Source of the DNA: Larimichthys crocea | Lineage: Eukaryota > Chordata > Actinopteri > Sciaenidae | DNA: 64,000 nt | NCBI RefSeq assembly: GCF_000972845.2 | Contig: NC_040027.1 | Location: 13,445,760 to 13,509,759 of the forward strand | Reading direction: 5' to 3' | Part shown: positions 1 through 11,664 of the stretch, piece after piece | Layout of the letters: every line of letters begins with the position of its first letter | How positions within the stretch are numbered: position 1 is the stretch's first letter | Notes under the pieces: generated by a model | What the model was told of the DNA's origin: nothing | Database searches by the model: none | What the model saw: the letters and a program-made list of their open reading frames with translations, nothing else | Translations under genes and position numbers: made by a program

Positions 1-1422
1 ACGAAAAGTGACACATTCGTTCCTAACGAGAAAAAAATATCCAATTGGAAAAAGTCATTTTTCATCCCACATTTATACTGAAATAAACGAATGCACGTTT
101 TAATGTTAAGATTTCATTTGGACGTCTAGCGTTTCAATTTTTAATTTTTATATTTGTCCACAAGATAGTGCTACGTTTTCCTATTCAAAGTGTTATGTAA
201 ACATTTTAAAGCCTTTTTAAAGGGTTAACCCTATTGCAAGTGTCAGCTTCCCAAAAACTGCTGTAAAAATATTATATATTTATATTTTTTTTACACTTTA
301 CACGAGTAAATCTTATAAAACTACTTCAGCTGAAATATACATATTAAATATTAATGATATTTTGGAGAGCTTTAACCTTTTAAGAAGGTCAGTATGTTTC
401 CACTGTTGTTTTAATAAAAACAATCAAACAAAAAATTTAAATAATTTCCAGAATGTTGTTATTGTTATTAGACCCTGAGATAGGTCAATGATTGGCAGCA
501 CTGATTTCACACTCGAAGTGCTAACAGCAAGAAATGTCGGCTTTCCAAAAACTGCTGTAAAAACTACTTCAGCCTGAAATACACACATCAAATATTAATG
601 ATATTTTGGGGATTTTAATAACAATCTTTTCTTCTATAAATATGTGTCAGATTAAACACTTACATCATGCTAAGTCATATTCCTCCTCCCGGATACTGCA
701 GTAATATCACCGGCGTCATGTTTCATGTCTCCACGAGGTAACACTTTCTCACACTCTGAGGTCGGGGGAGGGTGTAAGCGGCAGCAGCGGCCGTTCATTG
801 GGCGACTTGTAGCGGCTTGTAAGACTTTTCAATTGGTGAGGTTTGAGCCGTGGCGTCTGTCTGTCAGTGTATGTATCTGTATCTTGTGACAGCAAGAGTC
901 AATACAGTTTTGTTCTTAATCAACGCTGCGTGATTGACGTGTTAATGTCACTCGGAGTAATTAAATTTGCGTCTAAGCATGCGTGCAAATGTAATCTGCG
1001 AGCATGAAACCGCAGTTTTAAGCAAACAGTGTGGATCTGATTCCACCGTGTCCTGTTGTGAAGTTTAAAGCTCTTCTCTACCTACAAAGAGTTAAAGCTG
1101 TAAATGTGATTCAGGCAGGAAAAAGTGATCCGGTCGAGCTTCTTTGCACTGGAGGATTATTTATTCCCCTATGCTGACTTGTGGGAACTGAAATATTCCT
1201 TCTCAGGCTGCCAGCTGAACAGTTACCAGGGAGGAGGCTTTAGCAGAAGAAGAGAGGGGAGACGTGTGTCTTGTCATGCTGGCATAATCATAGTGGCTGC
1301 CGGAGAGACGAACAAGGCCTCTGCCGCCGCAGTGTGTTATTTGATTGAGCTGCAGATGATAGTCCACGCCGCCTGGCTGTTGCACAGCGTGTAATTAAAA
1401 GCTTTCTATTGTGTTCCTTCAG
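1..1422 (+). other. Intron of shroom2 (noncoding)
   Basis: The stretch is AT-rich with no exon that would splice in phase to the exon at 1423. The acceptor at 1411-1422 (gtgttccttcag) has a good pyrimidine tract. An imperfect direct repeat (241-370 and 535-613) is listed separately. Nothing else is recognisable. Confidence 0.6.
241..613. repeat. Imperfect local direct repeat, two copies
   Basis: Copy 1 runs about 241-370 and copy 2 about 535-613. Both begin tgtc(a/g)gctt(t)cc, then ccaaaaactgctgtaaaaa, then ctacttcagc(c)tgaaata, and end aatattaatgatattttgg. Copy 1 has about 50 extra AT-rich bases (271-320) that copy 2 lacks. Confidence 0.75.
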
Positions 1423-4400
1423 GTTCTCTGACAGAGGCCCCGGTGACTGTAAAGTGAGAGAAAAGCCTGTGGTGGAGTTTGAACGTTACTCAGCGCCAAC
1501 CCCTCCGCCCATCACAGGAGCCAACCCTGACAGCAGCAGACACAGAGCTGCTGCTGCCACCGTGAACCACAGACCCACGTCGGCCTCTCGCAGTCTCACA
1601 GAGTCTCCCCTTCCTCAGCCCGAGGACCACGGCCTCGCCGAGCCTCCGCCTAACCCGAGGAGGAAGACCTCTGCCCTGGAGAAGCCTCCCCCACCCAGAT
1701 GCCCAGAGGTCGACTCCCACGAGACATTCACCGGTTCCCAGAGCGAAATCTTCACCCACTGCTCTCCCAACGCTGACCCTAACTCCGCCTTCGTCCCCAC
1801 CCACTCTGCAAAGGGAGATTCAGAGCAGGGCAAAGGACTTGTGGACAAAGGACAAGGGGCAGTACATCATCTATCAACATCCAATCCTCAGCCGGCCTCC
1901 TCTCCCCCGGCTTCCACCCACAGACCTTCAGGGCTCGCCACCATGGAGGGGCAGCGCTCTCCATCTCCACAGTTTTCCCCACAGAGACTCAGTGACAAGC
2001 CGCCGGTCTCTCTGCAGGATGAAGCCACAAACAGGTAAACTTTGTCTTGTTTTATTCAAAAATGTGCAGCTCCTCCTCTGCCCGTCGTGCCTTTATGCCG
2101 CTCGTACAAAGGGGCTTATTGAGCCTCGCTGTGTTTGTAGAATCAACATGTGAGTGCTATCAAGCCGCAGTAAATTAGAGGGATTCTCCACATTTCTTTA
2201 AAAGCCGCCGGCGGTCGAGGCATAATTTAGCTAAATGCCTAAAATGTGAAATGTAGTCTGAATGCCTCCGATGAGAAGCTGTTTATTCATCCTCTTGATC
2301 CAGAACTAATTGATATCATCTGTAGTGAACTTATGACTGTACAGTAGGGTTAGCACAGCGAGCAGAGACCAAAGTGGTGGGAGGAGTCCAGATGTCTCGG
2401 ATATTCCAGCGTGCTGGCCATGGAAAAAATCTCAGTTGCCATCATGCAGTAAAACTTTAAATCAGCATATGGCTGGAAGAACTGCAACAAGAGATTTTCT
2501 CCACCTCCACCTCCTCCTCCTCCTCCTCCTGCTCCTGCTCAGTGGCTCAGCTTCTATTTGTAAGATCCTCTCTTTTCTCTGATATTTCAGGATGGAGCAT
2601 GTGATGGAAAACCAAACTTCTGCTGTGAAGAAAGTGCCCATCAGGATCGTCCACTCGGAGGGAGTCACGGAGAAGGAGAACTGTCCGTTTCTGCAGCACA
2701 GCGTGAGCACCGTTAGAGATCACATCAACGCCAACAGTCAGCAACAGCAGCCGGACGAGCCCGGCGGCAACAGGACGGCACGACTGTCCGAGGATCAGAA
2801 GAGAGAGGAGCTGGCCAGAGACATCATGGGGAAGGATAAATCGCTCGCTGACATACTGGACCAGAGCAAGATGAAGACCACCATGGACTTGATGGAGGGC
2901 ATCTTCCCTCAGGGCGAGCAGCTGTTGGAAGGAGCTCACCAACGCAGGAAGCTGCCGCCGAAACAGGCGGTCGCCCGGCCCGCTGAGGAAAGGTCAGCCT
3001 CACACAGATGTTCATAACATGACTCACCTTGTTTGACCTGTAGAGTTTGTATTTACTCTCTGCAGGATGTAGTTTGATATGCACAAACCAGACACGCATG
3101 AGCACGCCTGTAAAGTCATTATCTCTTTAACACGTAGTGATCTGTGTTCGCCTGCGGTGAAACTAATTCATACACATGACTTTTATTATATTTTATGGGC
3201 ATCCGAGAAAAGCCGCTGGAGCTGATCCAAGAACATCTTCATATTTTTATCCCGAGTCTTTTTTCTTTTTTTTTATGCGAGGTTTGCTTTAGCGCCCCCA
3301 GATTGATAAACAAGGTTTTCAAGTAAAAACAAAGAATTTCACTCCGCAAAGCTTTAACTCTTAGAAATGTAACGCTGTCAGTAGTAATCCATAACCTGAA
3401 ACAAAACAATGATGTGTAGTCAAAGCAGCAACGTGTCAAACGTGAGAAATACTGAAAGTATGACCGCAGTATGACGTGGAGATGAATGTGAGGACGTCTT
3501 GACATTTACATTTAGTCATTCAGCTTTTATCCATAGTGACTTAGAAAAACAATCAAGGTACAGTGTGTCAAGGATATGAGAGAGGCGGAGGGGGATAGAT
3601 TTATCATGTCCAGTTGTTGGTAGTGTTGGAGAGGAGGTATTCTCTGGAGAGCTGGAGGTCTTCAGGGGGTTTTTGAAGGTAGAGAGGGACACCCCTGATC
3701 TGGTAGGAGCTGCGAGAAGAGTGAAATAGGTGATATCAAACCACTGATTCCCAATCGGGGTACTCGTATACATCTGAGGATAAATGGAACAACTGTAGAG
3801 TAGATCAAGCATTGACTAAGTGATAAATGCTGCAAGTAAAGGATAAATGATTGAAGCAGTTACCAAAATTAAGCTGAAAGATCGAGTTTCTGCAGCTCAT
3901 CAAGTGCCACAAATGTTCGTAGAAGGGATGCAAACTTTACCAAATAATTACTGACACTTTAGTTGTATGAAAAATTAACCACTGTACTGTATCAAAGTAC
4001 GAGTTTGTACACGTTTCTTCATGAGGCCTGCTGATGTTATTGTTTGCTGCGAGTGAGAAACGTCGTTTGTTTCTTGTGTTTCAGGGAAAAGGAGGACAGC
4101 ATGGCAGCAGCTGTCACCATGGTGACCAGCTCCACATACTACAGCACATCTGCTCCCAAAGCTGAGCTCCTCATTAAGATGAAGGACATGCAGGAGCAGG
4201 AGCAGGAGGAAGAAGACTCCGAGGACGAACTGGACATCGATCTGGCCAACAAGAAGGTACGGCACGTTCATACTTTTACACGGCGAGGTGATTTAAACGC
4301 CTGCTTCATCTGAGGTTTGTGTCTTTTCGTCTCTGCAGCAAGAGCTGATCGACAGCCTCAGCAAGAAGCTTCAGGTGTTACGTGAGGCCCGGGAGAGTCT

Positions 4401-4964
4401 TCAGGAGGACGTCCTCGACAACAACGCTCTGGGAGACGAGGTGGAGGCCCGAGTCCAGCAGGTCTGCAAACCCAACGAGCTGGACAAGTTCAGGATGTTT
4501 GTCGGCGACCTGGACAAGGTGGTGAGCCTGCTGCTGTCCCTGTCCGGCCGTCTGGCCAGAGTGGAGAACGCCCTCAACAGTCTGGAGGAGGATGCCACAG
4601 CCGAGGAGAGGGTGAGCACACGTGAACTTGAGAAATCTGACAGAGGGTTGGTGCATCTTCTCAGACTCTAATATGTTTCTTCCTTCTGCAGCGTACGTTG
4701 ATCGAGAAGAGGAAGCTGCTGATCCGACAGCACGAGGACGCGAAGGAGCTGAAGGAGAACCTGGACCGCCGGGAACGCTTGGTTTACGAGATCCTGGGCA
4801 ACTACCTGCCGGAGGAGAGCCTCACGGACTACGAGCACTTTGTCAAGATGAAGTCTGCGCTCATCATCGAGCAGCGCAAGCTCGAGGATAAAATCAAACT
4901 GGGCGAGGAGCAGCTCAAATGTCTGATGGACAGTCTGCCCATAGAGCAGAGGCTGGTCTTTTGA
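1423..4964 (+). CDS. shroom2: Shroom family actin-binding protein, 3' part (ASD2 region), likely shroom2
   Basis: Five exons are read: 1423-2034, 2591-2992, 4085-4256, 4339-4611 and 4692-4964 (stop TGA 4962-4964). All borders are GT-AG and phases agree (2,2,0,0), giving 576 residues after one leftover base. The first exon is Pro/Ser-rich linker. The second holds the ASD2 core ([19 protein letters not shown]), and the last three are long charged helices with coiled-coil character ending [10 protein letters not shown]. In the family, ASD2 binds ROCK kinases, so that Shroom on actin drives local myosin contraction and apical constriction. The PDZ and ASD1 parts lie upstream of the window. Bases 1-1422 look like the preceding intron. 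The paralogue is inferred from synteny: human SHROOM2, CLDN34 and WWC3 are neighbours on Xp22. Shroom family membership is very secure; the number 2 is less so. Confidence 0.9.
2760..4964 (+). other. shroom2: ASD2 (ROCK-binding) domain coding segment of shroom2
   Basis: The domain spans the end of exon 2591-2992 through the last exon. Landmarks are [71 protein letters not shown] and [17 protein letters not shown]. This is the most conserved part of Shroom proteins, and its antiparallel coiled coil binds ROCK. No residue looks lost, so the C terminus should be functional. Confidence 0.88.
3501..3725. repeat. Interspersed teleost repeat in a shroom2 intron
   Basis: It opens with acatttagtcattcagcttttatcc and agtgactta, a motif seen again and again in fish interspersed repeats (usual form: TTTATCCAAAGCGACTTACA). 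The following part, ending near tctggtaggagctg, also reads like a widely dispersed fish repeat. Recognition is from memory of the family. The reverse-strand open frame here is treated as repeat, not gene. Confidence 0.5.
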
Positions 4965-6570
4965 AGACACTGATGATTTAAGACTTGCCGTTGCTCCGAG
5001 TCGCAGTTGAGCCTCGTGTCCAGTAGAGGGAGACAAAGATGAGGAATGTGTGTCAACTTGACTGACATTACTCCACCTGGACCGACAGCATCCATCAGTA
5101 ACTCCCTTTGTGAAAGATGCTGCTTTTTTTTTCCTGACATCAACCAACCACTGTATCTCATTTTTGTTTTTATGTTTGTTGTTTTTGTTTTTTTTAGTAA
5201 TTTATTGTAGCCTTTTGAATCTGCGCAGGAGGGGACAGTATTTTATCTTCAACTGATTTGAGCAGCCACACTACACGATGTGAGCGAACTAGGAGTATTT
5301 ATCATGTTTTATGTTTAACTTCTCAAACCCCTTTTTCACGTAATCCATCAAATCTATCTGGCCGAATATTTCAAGAAACACAAAAAGTTTTTTTGTTAAC
5401 ATTTATATATTTTTTACTAGTGGCCTTTTTTTTTTTTTTTTTTTTACTAAGATTTTTCTGCCCTTGCTTTCCTCACTGAAGAAAACTAAAGATGGTGGCA
5501 TGTTTAGAGAATGTACCTGTGCAGATACTGGTCATTTTCAAAGAGCACTTGTTCAGCTTCACTAAACAGAAGAGCAGCACTTCACATCCAGACTTTAAGG
5601 GCACATTCAGACAGGATCCAGCTGGATTTTTTTCATTCATTTGAGTGGGCATGGTGTGTTTTGATTGTGGCGTTGCGGGCCATGGGGATGGAAAGGGTTG
5701 AGTTGAATCCACGTCACTCTGTAGCCGCCAATCAGACCGGTCAGACCGTCCACAATCGTCCTGAAATGTCTCTTAAACTGAGACTATGCAGGTGGATTCG
5801 TGGACTAACCTGTTGTGTTCTTGCTTTGGTTATTTCATGTACCCTTCTAATTTTCAATTTTCGCTACAAAATAGAGACACAAAGAAGGTTAATTTGGTTT
5901 GTGTCGAGTGACGTAGACAGTGAATGAGAGTGAGCGAGCTCCGACCTGGATAAAGTTATTTTTACAGCCGTTACGTTCAGCACAAACCTGCGTCGGATCC
6001 TGTCTGAATTCAACTTAACTCCAGTCAAATCCACATTTGAAGTGCCTGGGTTGGGGGAGTCACCCACATCGTCGACACATGACGAACACTGTCCGATCTT
6101 TTCATCCACTTCTGCATGTCGTGTCCGTCAGCGCTGCTCTGATTTGGTCACAACCAGAAGAAGAAGAAATCATGTTTAGGTTATTATGATGTTGCCACGT
6201 ATAAGTTGACCAAGTGTTTCTGTTTTTTGTCTTATTACTTCACTGTGTTTTGTTATTCACGGTGCAGATGTTGAATGCATAGTTACCACAGTTGTTACTT
6301 GACTTCTAGTTGAATTTCATCACTAAAAAAAAATGTTCAGGTTTTTCATTTTTGCAACCAAATATGGAACTAAAATCATCTATCAAATATCTAAATTTCA
6401 GACGGTAACGATCGATGTTCAGTGTTCCAACGTTGGAACATGTTTTGTCGTGCACGTTTTCAGAATATTAGTTTGACACTTCGCTTCATGCACTGCTGCA
6501 GCCTGACTCGTAACACTTTATCAGCCGTGCTCCTTTATATCAAATAAAGAGTCTGCTGGAATCACGCAGT
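4965..6570 (+). other. shroom2: shroom2 3' untranslated region
   Basis: About 1.6 kb follow the stop without coding character. The stretch is T-rich with oligo-T runs near 5190 and 5430. The first good poly(A) signal, AATAAA, is at 6543-6548, followed by a GT/T-rich stretch (cgtgtctcgtc). The end point is inferred from that signal. Confidence 0.6.
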
Positions 6571-7532
6571 CGTGTCTCGTCATTCATTAACTTCAACACG
6601 CCTTCCTCTCTGCTGATAATGTGGCAGCTAAAGACTTTGACATGACATGATTTTAACAGTCAGGTGTGACGGCCTTCGTCTGTCATAACCCGAAGCAGAA
6701 TGCAGACTTTAACTCAGATTGGTTCTCCTGAGGTGAAGACGACATCTGTGGACGGATTTGGTGTTTAACGAGTAGAAGAAATCGGTACGTGACACGCATG
6801 AAGGTCAGTAGACTGACGAGATGTAACACAGGGTTGTTTTTATGATTTACTGCACAGATTTAAATGGACAATCATTAACTACAGTACTGCTTGTACTTTA
6901 AGTTTTCTCAACACGTCTGCTGCAGCCTCGAGGAGTTTTATTCTGATTGTCAGCATTTGAATTTTCATCTTTGACGTCTTGATGTGTAATCCAAAACTTG
7001 TTCAGGTAATTGCTTTTTCCTCATCGTATCGTATTTGTAGTAGAAACTCGGAGTCTAAGCTCTGATATTCAGATCACTCACTCTGTTCTGTCTTGTGAGC
7101 TGGGACAAAGCTTAAAAATAACCCACAGAGCGTTCATGTGGACGCCGTGATGAGAGAGTAGATGTTTTATTTTGTAGTTATGCTCACATGGTCCCCTGTC
7201 ACTGGAGTCTGTGCTGTGTGTACACACATGGTCTTAACCGTAAACATGATTTATGAATCGCCTTACAGATGTTTCCACATATTGCACAAGTTATCAACTT
7301 CACTAAAGTTATGTAACGTGATTTATGCTTTGTTATTTCAGAGAGAAGTGTTTGTAGATGTTATTATACATGATAGTGAAGTACTCGTGGTGGTACATAG
7401 TGGAGCCCTTGAAATCTAAACTTTTAATAATCTAATTAAATAAATCTAGAAAGATTTATACCATCAATACTACAAGAATTTAAACTATGACAGCCTGTAA
7501 TATTTTGTTTCAGTATCACCCTGCAACGTCCT

Positions 7533-7640
7533 GCACGTAGCATGCATACATCCATGGTTACAGGCTGAAATGTGATGGGAACATAGTAAGTGGAGGTAAA
7601 TAAATGGTTCAAAAACTGAAATTGTGGCACTAAATGTGAA
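7533..7640. repeat. Dispersed element, copy 1 (other copy at 21272-21370)
   Basis: Both copies read gcatgcatac/catatgcat, atccatg, then a g(a/c)tgaaa/gctaaaatgtga stretch, then ggt(a/c)aa..(a)tggttcaaaaac, followed by ...aaat. They share order and spacing over about 100 bp and diverge between. Family unknown. Confidence 0.5.
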
Positions 7641-7660
7641 ATAAAAGTCTCCACACTTTC

Positions 7661-7698
7661 CTGTCACTCTTCAGCTGCTTCTATCTAATAAAGGTAAA
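7661..7698 (+). mobile_element. SINE 3' tail fragment
   Basis: The text cctgtcactcttcagctg followed by ctaataaagg matches the 3' tails of the SINE copies at 44440-44570 and 58812-58935 in this window. The tRNA-like head is not visible here. Confidence 0.5.
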
Positions 7699-8322
7699 AT
7701 ATCAGATATTCAGATCACTCACTCTTTTCTGTCTTACTAGCTTGTGCCAAATTAATCTTGGGACAGATCTTTAAAATAACCTCGTTGTCACAGTATATGA
7801 TGATGTATGTACTAAAAATCTAACTGCATGCTGCCTCAGCTGTTATTAATCAGCGCTACATAAAAGTTGAGTTAAAGATGTTACTACATATTGCACTAGT
7901 TCATGATCAACTGAGTATATAAGATTATTTTTGATGCTGCAGTTTCAAATCCTTTATAGTACAGGTATTAATATAATATACTAATTATTTTTAACCAAGC
8001 AAAGCAGGCTCTAGAGCCCAAAAGCTTTAGATTCACTGTGTATCACTAAAGTTAACTAAATGAGTTGTGCGTCATCATACTTCATTTTGTGTCTCTATTG
8101 TAGAGAAGCCAAAGTGTCAAAATGTAGTTTTAAAATCGATGTGCTCACAATAAAAGTTGTGTTTAATCAAATTGCTTCGACCTAAATGACACCCTGAACG
8201 TAGGCCATGTGTTTGTAATACAGTATAGAAGTGCTGGTTGTTTTTATTTGGGGGTCAATGGGGGCCTAACAATAACCTTTTGTTTTCATACCTCGCATTT
8301 CCAGACAATATGCTAAATATAC

Positions 8323-8528
8323 TTTAAAGGGTCAGTTCATTACTTATTCATTGCAAAACCTCTCTAAAAGAACATAGATACACTGAAAACAGTGAGGTCT
8401 TCATCGTGACAGATCAAGAGACAAAATGTGTGAAGAGGTTGTCTGAAACATGGCTGCTTACACTAGAAGTAGGTGGATAAGTGAGAAAATATATTTCTTT
8501 GATCATTTTGGTGAACTGGCCTTTTAAA
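8323..8528. mobile_element. MITE with TIRs (TTTAAAGGGTCAGTTCA type)
   Basis: The left end tttaaagggtcagttca and right end tgaactggccttttaaa are inverted repeats matching at 15 of 17 positions, 206 bp apart. There is no coding capacity between. Elements with this 'aaagg(g)t/ccagttca' end are common in percomorph genomes. It is non-autonomous and lies just upstream of cldn34. Confidence 0.65.
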
Positions 8529-8734
8529 GGTTTCACCTGAGGTGTATCACATAGCACATCGTAGACATGTTAAAGTATGAAGCTGTCTACCTATCGTATG
8601 CCAAGTTTCTCATGATTTACAATGTTTACAAGTACAGAATTAAATACCAGAATATTAAAGTGGCTATGCCAAGAAAAACCTCTGAGTTTAAGCTGTTTTA
8701 ACAGTGTTTTTTATGTGTGTTTTCAGCAGGTGTG

Positions 8735-8802
8735 ATGGAGATCAGCCTCGCTGTGTGAACTCAACAATGCGTGAGTCAGCGATCAGTCTCTTTGAGCGTT
8801 AG
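8735..8802 (+). promoter_or_regulatory. Two short upstream ORFs in the cldn34 leader
   Basis: ATG at 8735 reads 7 codons to TGA (8735-8758). ATG at 8767 reads 11 codons to TAG (8767-8802). Both end before the main ATG at 8820. They matter only if the transcript starts upstream of 8735. A possible acceptor (tgtgttttcag) ends at 8726, so a noncoding 5' exon may exist. Confidence 0.4.
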
Positions 8803-8819
8803 CAGTCACACCGGGCAGG

Positions 8820-9560
8820 ATGAAGTACATCGCTCACACAGCTCACTTGCAGTTCTTCGGCCTGATCGCCGGGATCCTGGCGTGGATCCTCATCATGGCC
8901 ACAGCCGGCCTGAACGAGTGGAGGTTGTGGCACGTTGCGAATGAGTCTGTCATCACCTCAGGGGTGGCCTGGGTTGGTATCTGGAGGGCGTGTTTCTACA
9001 GCCATGTCCTTCCCAAATTAGAGAACTGTCAGAGCATCAGCATCTCGGACACGTTTGTTCCTATTGAGATCCCCGTGGCTCAGGTGCTGATAATGCTGGC
9101 GATGATCTGCGGCCTGGTAGGGAACATCAGTGCTGCGGTGAGCATGAGGATGGCCTACTTCTCTGTGGAGGATCGTAGGAACCTACGGCCAATCTTTGTG
9201 GTGGCAGGGACTCTTTACATGATGGCTGGGACGTTCTGCTTGGTGCCGGTGGTGTTGAACATGAACTCTGTGCTGAACAACAACACCATCAACTTTCCTC
9301 CTGAGTTCCACCTCCCTGAAGCTCCTGTAAGGCAGCAACTTGGATCAGCCATCGCAGTGGGCATGGTCGCCTCCATACTGATGCTCATAAGCGGACTGCT
9401 TTTCCTCTGCTACCGCCACGTCTGGCAGACCCTGAGCTCAGAGGCCCCCAAAGACACCAGAGACCCGCTGCATGGTCCCTGGACTGAAACAACTCTGGGA
9501 CAGACGTCTGACCATGGCAGGGATAATCCTGCATTCCACAGTGAAGAAGTTGCCTCTTGA
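8820..9560 (+). CDS. cldn34: Claudin, single exon, claudin-34-like
   Basis: 246 codons from ATG 8820 to TGA 9558-9560, in one exon as in many claudins. Four membrane segments are visible at about residues 11-31, 84-105, 124-145 and 175-198. The first loop carries the claudin signature in variant form: W34, then G53-I54-W55 instead of GLW, C58 and C70 (disulfide pair). The cytoplasmic tail is about 45 residues long and ends EEVAS, so it lacks the usual YV PDZ-binding end. Claudins form the paracellular seal of tight junctions; claudin-34 is poorly studied. Position between shroom2 and wwc3 matches human CLDN34 on Xp22, and the text GLNEWRLW...DTFVPIEI fits that divergent branch. Confidence 0.85.
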   Translation: MKYIAHTAHLQFFGLIAGILAWILIMATAGLNEWRLWHVANESVITSGVAWVGIWRACFYSHVLPKLENCQSISISDTFVPIEIPVAQVLIMLAMICGLVGNISAAVSMRMAYFSVEDRRNLRPIFVVAGTLYMMAGTFCLVPVVLNMNSVLNNNTINFPPEFHLPEAPVRQQLGSAIAVGMVASILMLISGLLFLCYRHVWQTLSSEAPKDTRDPLHGPWTETTLGQTSDHGRDNPAFHSEEVAS

Positions 9561-9735
9561 TGGCAAAACAAATTACTAATTTACGATCATGGATTTTCAT
9601 CTGCTTCATCCGAGTGACTTGGACAAAGCTAGAAAAGAAGAACTTAGAACATACAGTATCAATTTAACAAAAACACTGAACTACTCACTAGTCCAGGATG
9701 ATACACCAATAAACAGCATGATCTGAAGATTAAAA
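9561..9735 (+). terminator. cldn34: cldn34 3'UTR with poly(A) signal
   Basis: AATAAA at 9709-9714 (accaataaacagc), about 150 bases after the stop, is the first canonical signal. The cleavage site is inferred at about 9725-9735. Confidence 0.5.
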
Positions 9736-9939
9736 ACTGATTTAACTACAACTACTAACACATGTGTTCTCATTTAGAGAAGCACGGACAATGTGACATT
9801 CAAACGTCGACTTATAAAAGAACATTTCGGATTCACTGGCACGCACAACCATGTAGCCGGGTTTTTAAAAAATGCTTCACTTTAGCTCTGTAGGTAACCA
9901 CTTTGTATGTTCATGTGGCAAACAGCTGCTCATTAACAC

Positions 9940-10425
9940 CTCCAGGAGATATAAAGCAACATCAGCATTTATTTGGAGTCGTGTTTCTGTCTCCATGATC
10001 AAAGTTTTAGCTCTATTTTTTGGTCTCCACCAACTCCTGAGGGAAGTTAGCTCACGTTAGCTCTCTAGCTGCTTGTGAGCAACGAGCTTGTTGCTAACAT
10101 ACAGTGTCGGTTTCCACATTTAGCATTTATTTTGAGTACGTGTCCACCTGATGAATCTAAGTTTGATATAAACTCTGATTTTAGCTCCTTTTTGATTCAC
10201 TAACTCTTGAAGAAAGTTAGCTTAAGTTAGCTCTTTACAAGCTTGTTGCAAACATTTCCACATCCAACAGATACGGAGCAATATTAGCATTTATTTTGAG
10301 TTGTTTTCATTCCCACTTTTCCAGTTTAAGTCCAATATTAACTCTCATTTTAGCCCTTTTTTTGGTTTTCACCAACTCCTGAAGGAAGTTAGCTCGAGTT
10401 AGCTCTTTAGCTGCTAAATCCTGCT
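9940..10425. repeat. Degenerate tandem repeat, three units of about 160 bp
   Basis: Three units share catttatttt/gg gagt at 9967, 10124 and 10289, then attttagctc/cct, then caccaactcctgagggaagttagct, then gttagctctttagctgct. Spacing is 158 and 165 bp. Units differ by many substitutions and indels, so the array is old. Confidence 0.7.
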
Positions 10426-11566
10426 TTTAATAACTGACTGATTTGCGCTGACTTTTTCCAATTAAAAACGATCGTCTGACCCATAACAATGCTGGGAGAG
10501 TGAACCAAAACTGTAAAGTTGTGGGCCAGAAACCAAAACAACAAGCTGAAAAAAGCTAAAACACTCCATAGAGCTGTGGGGAACTAATGATCTGATCTAA
10601 TATTAATAAAAAATGTATAAAAATACAACATCCTGCTGTCACGTTGTAATAAAATCTACAAGCCAGACTCTATTTCAAGTTAATGTGACTTGTGTGAGCT
10701 GTAATGGTTTTGTGTTGTCAGAGTTCAGGGACGGATGTTATAATAAACTTTATCTCTCCTGTCTGAAGTAAGCAATTTGGGCGTTCTTGTAATGACTGAT
10801 CAGCATTATCGCCACACAGGCTGGCTGGTGGGAGGTGGCATGACATGTCAAGGTGTGGGCTTCTAACGGGCCCCATGTGAGGAGGGATCTTAGCGGGTCA
10901 GGTTGACTGGGGGGCCCTGCTGGGGGCTCATGTGACCTGGGTAGGAGGCTGACGAGAGCAGGCATGTGAGCATGGAGAGGGGGCCGCCTCACTGTGGTGA
11001 TTGTTGCCAGGCTGCACCTCTCTGGAGGCGGCTAGCTGCAGAGAAACAAAAGGCCCTCTTCAGCCTGAGCACAGCGCTCTGTCAAAAACACAAGTCCCAG
11101 AAGTGGATGAAAGGTAGACCTCCTCTGACCACTCCTGCAAGATTGTGAGGCGCTTTATCAGAGACAGACAGACAGACAGAGGAAAAAAACTGCATAGTCG
11201 GTGCCAGTAATCTGTAACAGGAGGGCCAGTGATATTAATTTGATTGAGCATAACTGAATATTATTCAGAAACATTCCTCTAGATAAGGATGAAATGTGAA
11301 AAAGTATTTAGATAATTCGCCGTCTATCCTCTTCTTCTATGTCTTCACCACCCTCCCACCTCTCGAGTGTACATTCCCCTCTACAGATAAGCCTGAGCTG
11401 GTTATGTTTTTATCTAATCTGTTATGCTGTCATCTACTCTATCAGCTATAATGTATAACACTGATAAGGCTCCAGAGGAAGACGGTGATCAGTATAATTA
11501 AAAAACAAAGTATGCAGCAATAGAAATTTCACAAAGATGACATTGTAGACAGGGTCAACTGATGAT

Positions 11567-11664
11567 GAACGAGTCAATCTCCATAAGCCCCCATGTTAAA
11601 ATGTCCACGTCTTTGCTGACTCTGTCGTTGACATCACGGATACGCCGTCCATTCTTTATACCGT
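11567..11664. mobile_element. MITE family A, right-end fragment
   Basis: It reads gaacgagtcaatctccataagcccccatgttaaaatgtcca, then tgacatcacggatacgccgtccattctttataccg. This matches the internal and right parts of the full element at 29681-30023. Confidence 0.7.

Larger units (their letters stand above)
7064..7790. repeat. Local duplication in spacer
   Basis: gatattcagatcactcactc plus t(g/t)ttctgtctt occurs at 7064 and again at 7705, each followed by gggaca and taaaataacc-like text. A second pair, acatattgcac(a/t)agtt, lies at 7277 and 7886. Offsets differ (641 and 609), so this is an old, partly eroded duplication. Confidence 0.55.
6571..8760. other. Intergenic spacer shroom2 - cldn34
   Basis: No coding exon is supported. 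It contains a SINE tail (7661-7698), two locally duplicated segments (7064-7125 with 7705-7790, and 7264-7300 with 7872-7905), one copy of a dispersed element (7533-7640) and a MITE (8323-8528). The cldn34 promoter is expected in the last few hundred bases, but I see no TATA box that I would defend. Confidence 0.5.

Noticed and set aside
1125..1394. 89-codon open frame upstream of the first shroom2 exon
   Set aside because: Composition is not protein-like, no splice sites fit the phase of the following exon, and there is no family resemblance.
3516..3812. 98-codon minus-strand open frame
   Set aside because: It lies mostly in an interspersed repeat inside a shroom2 intron.
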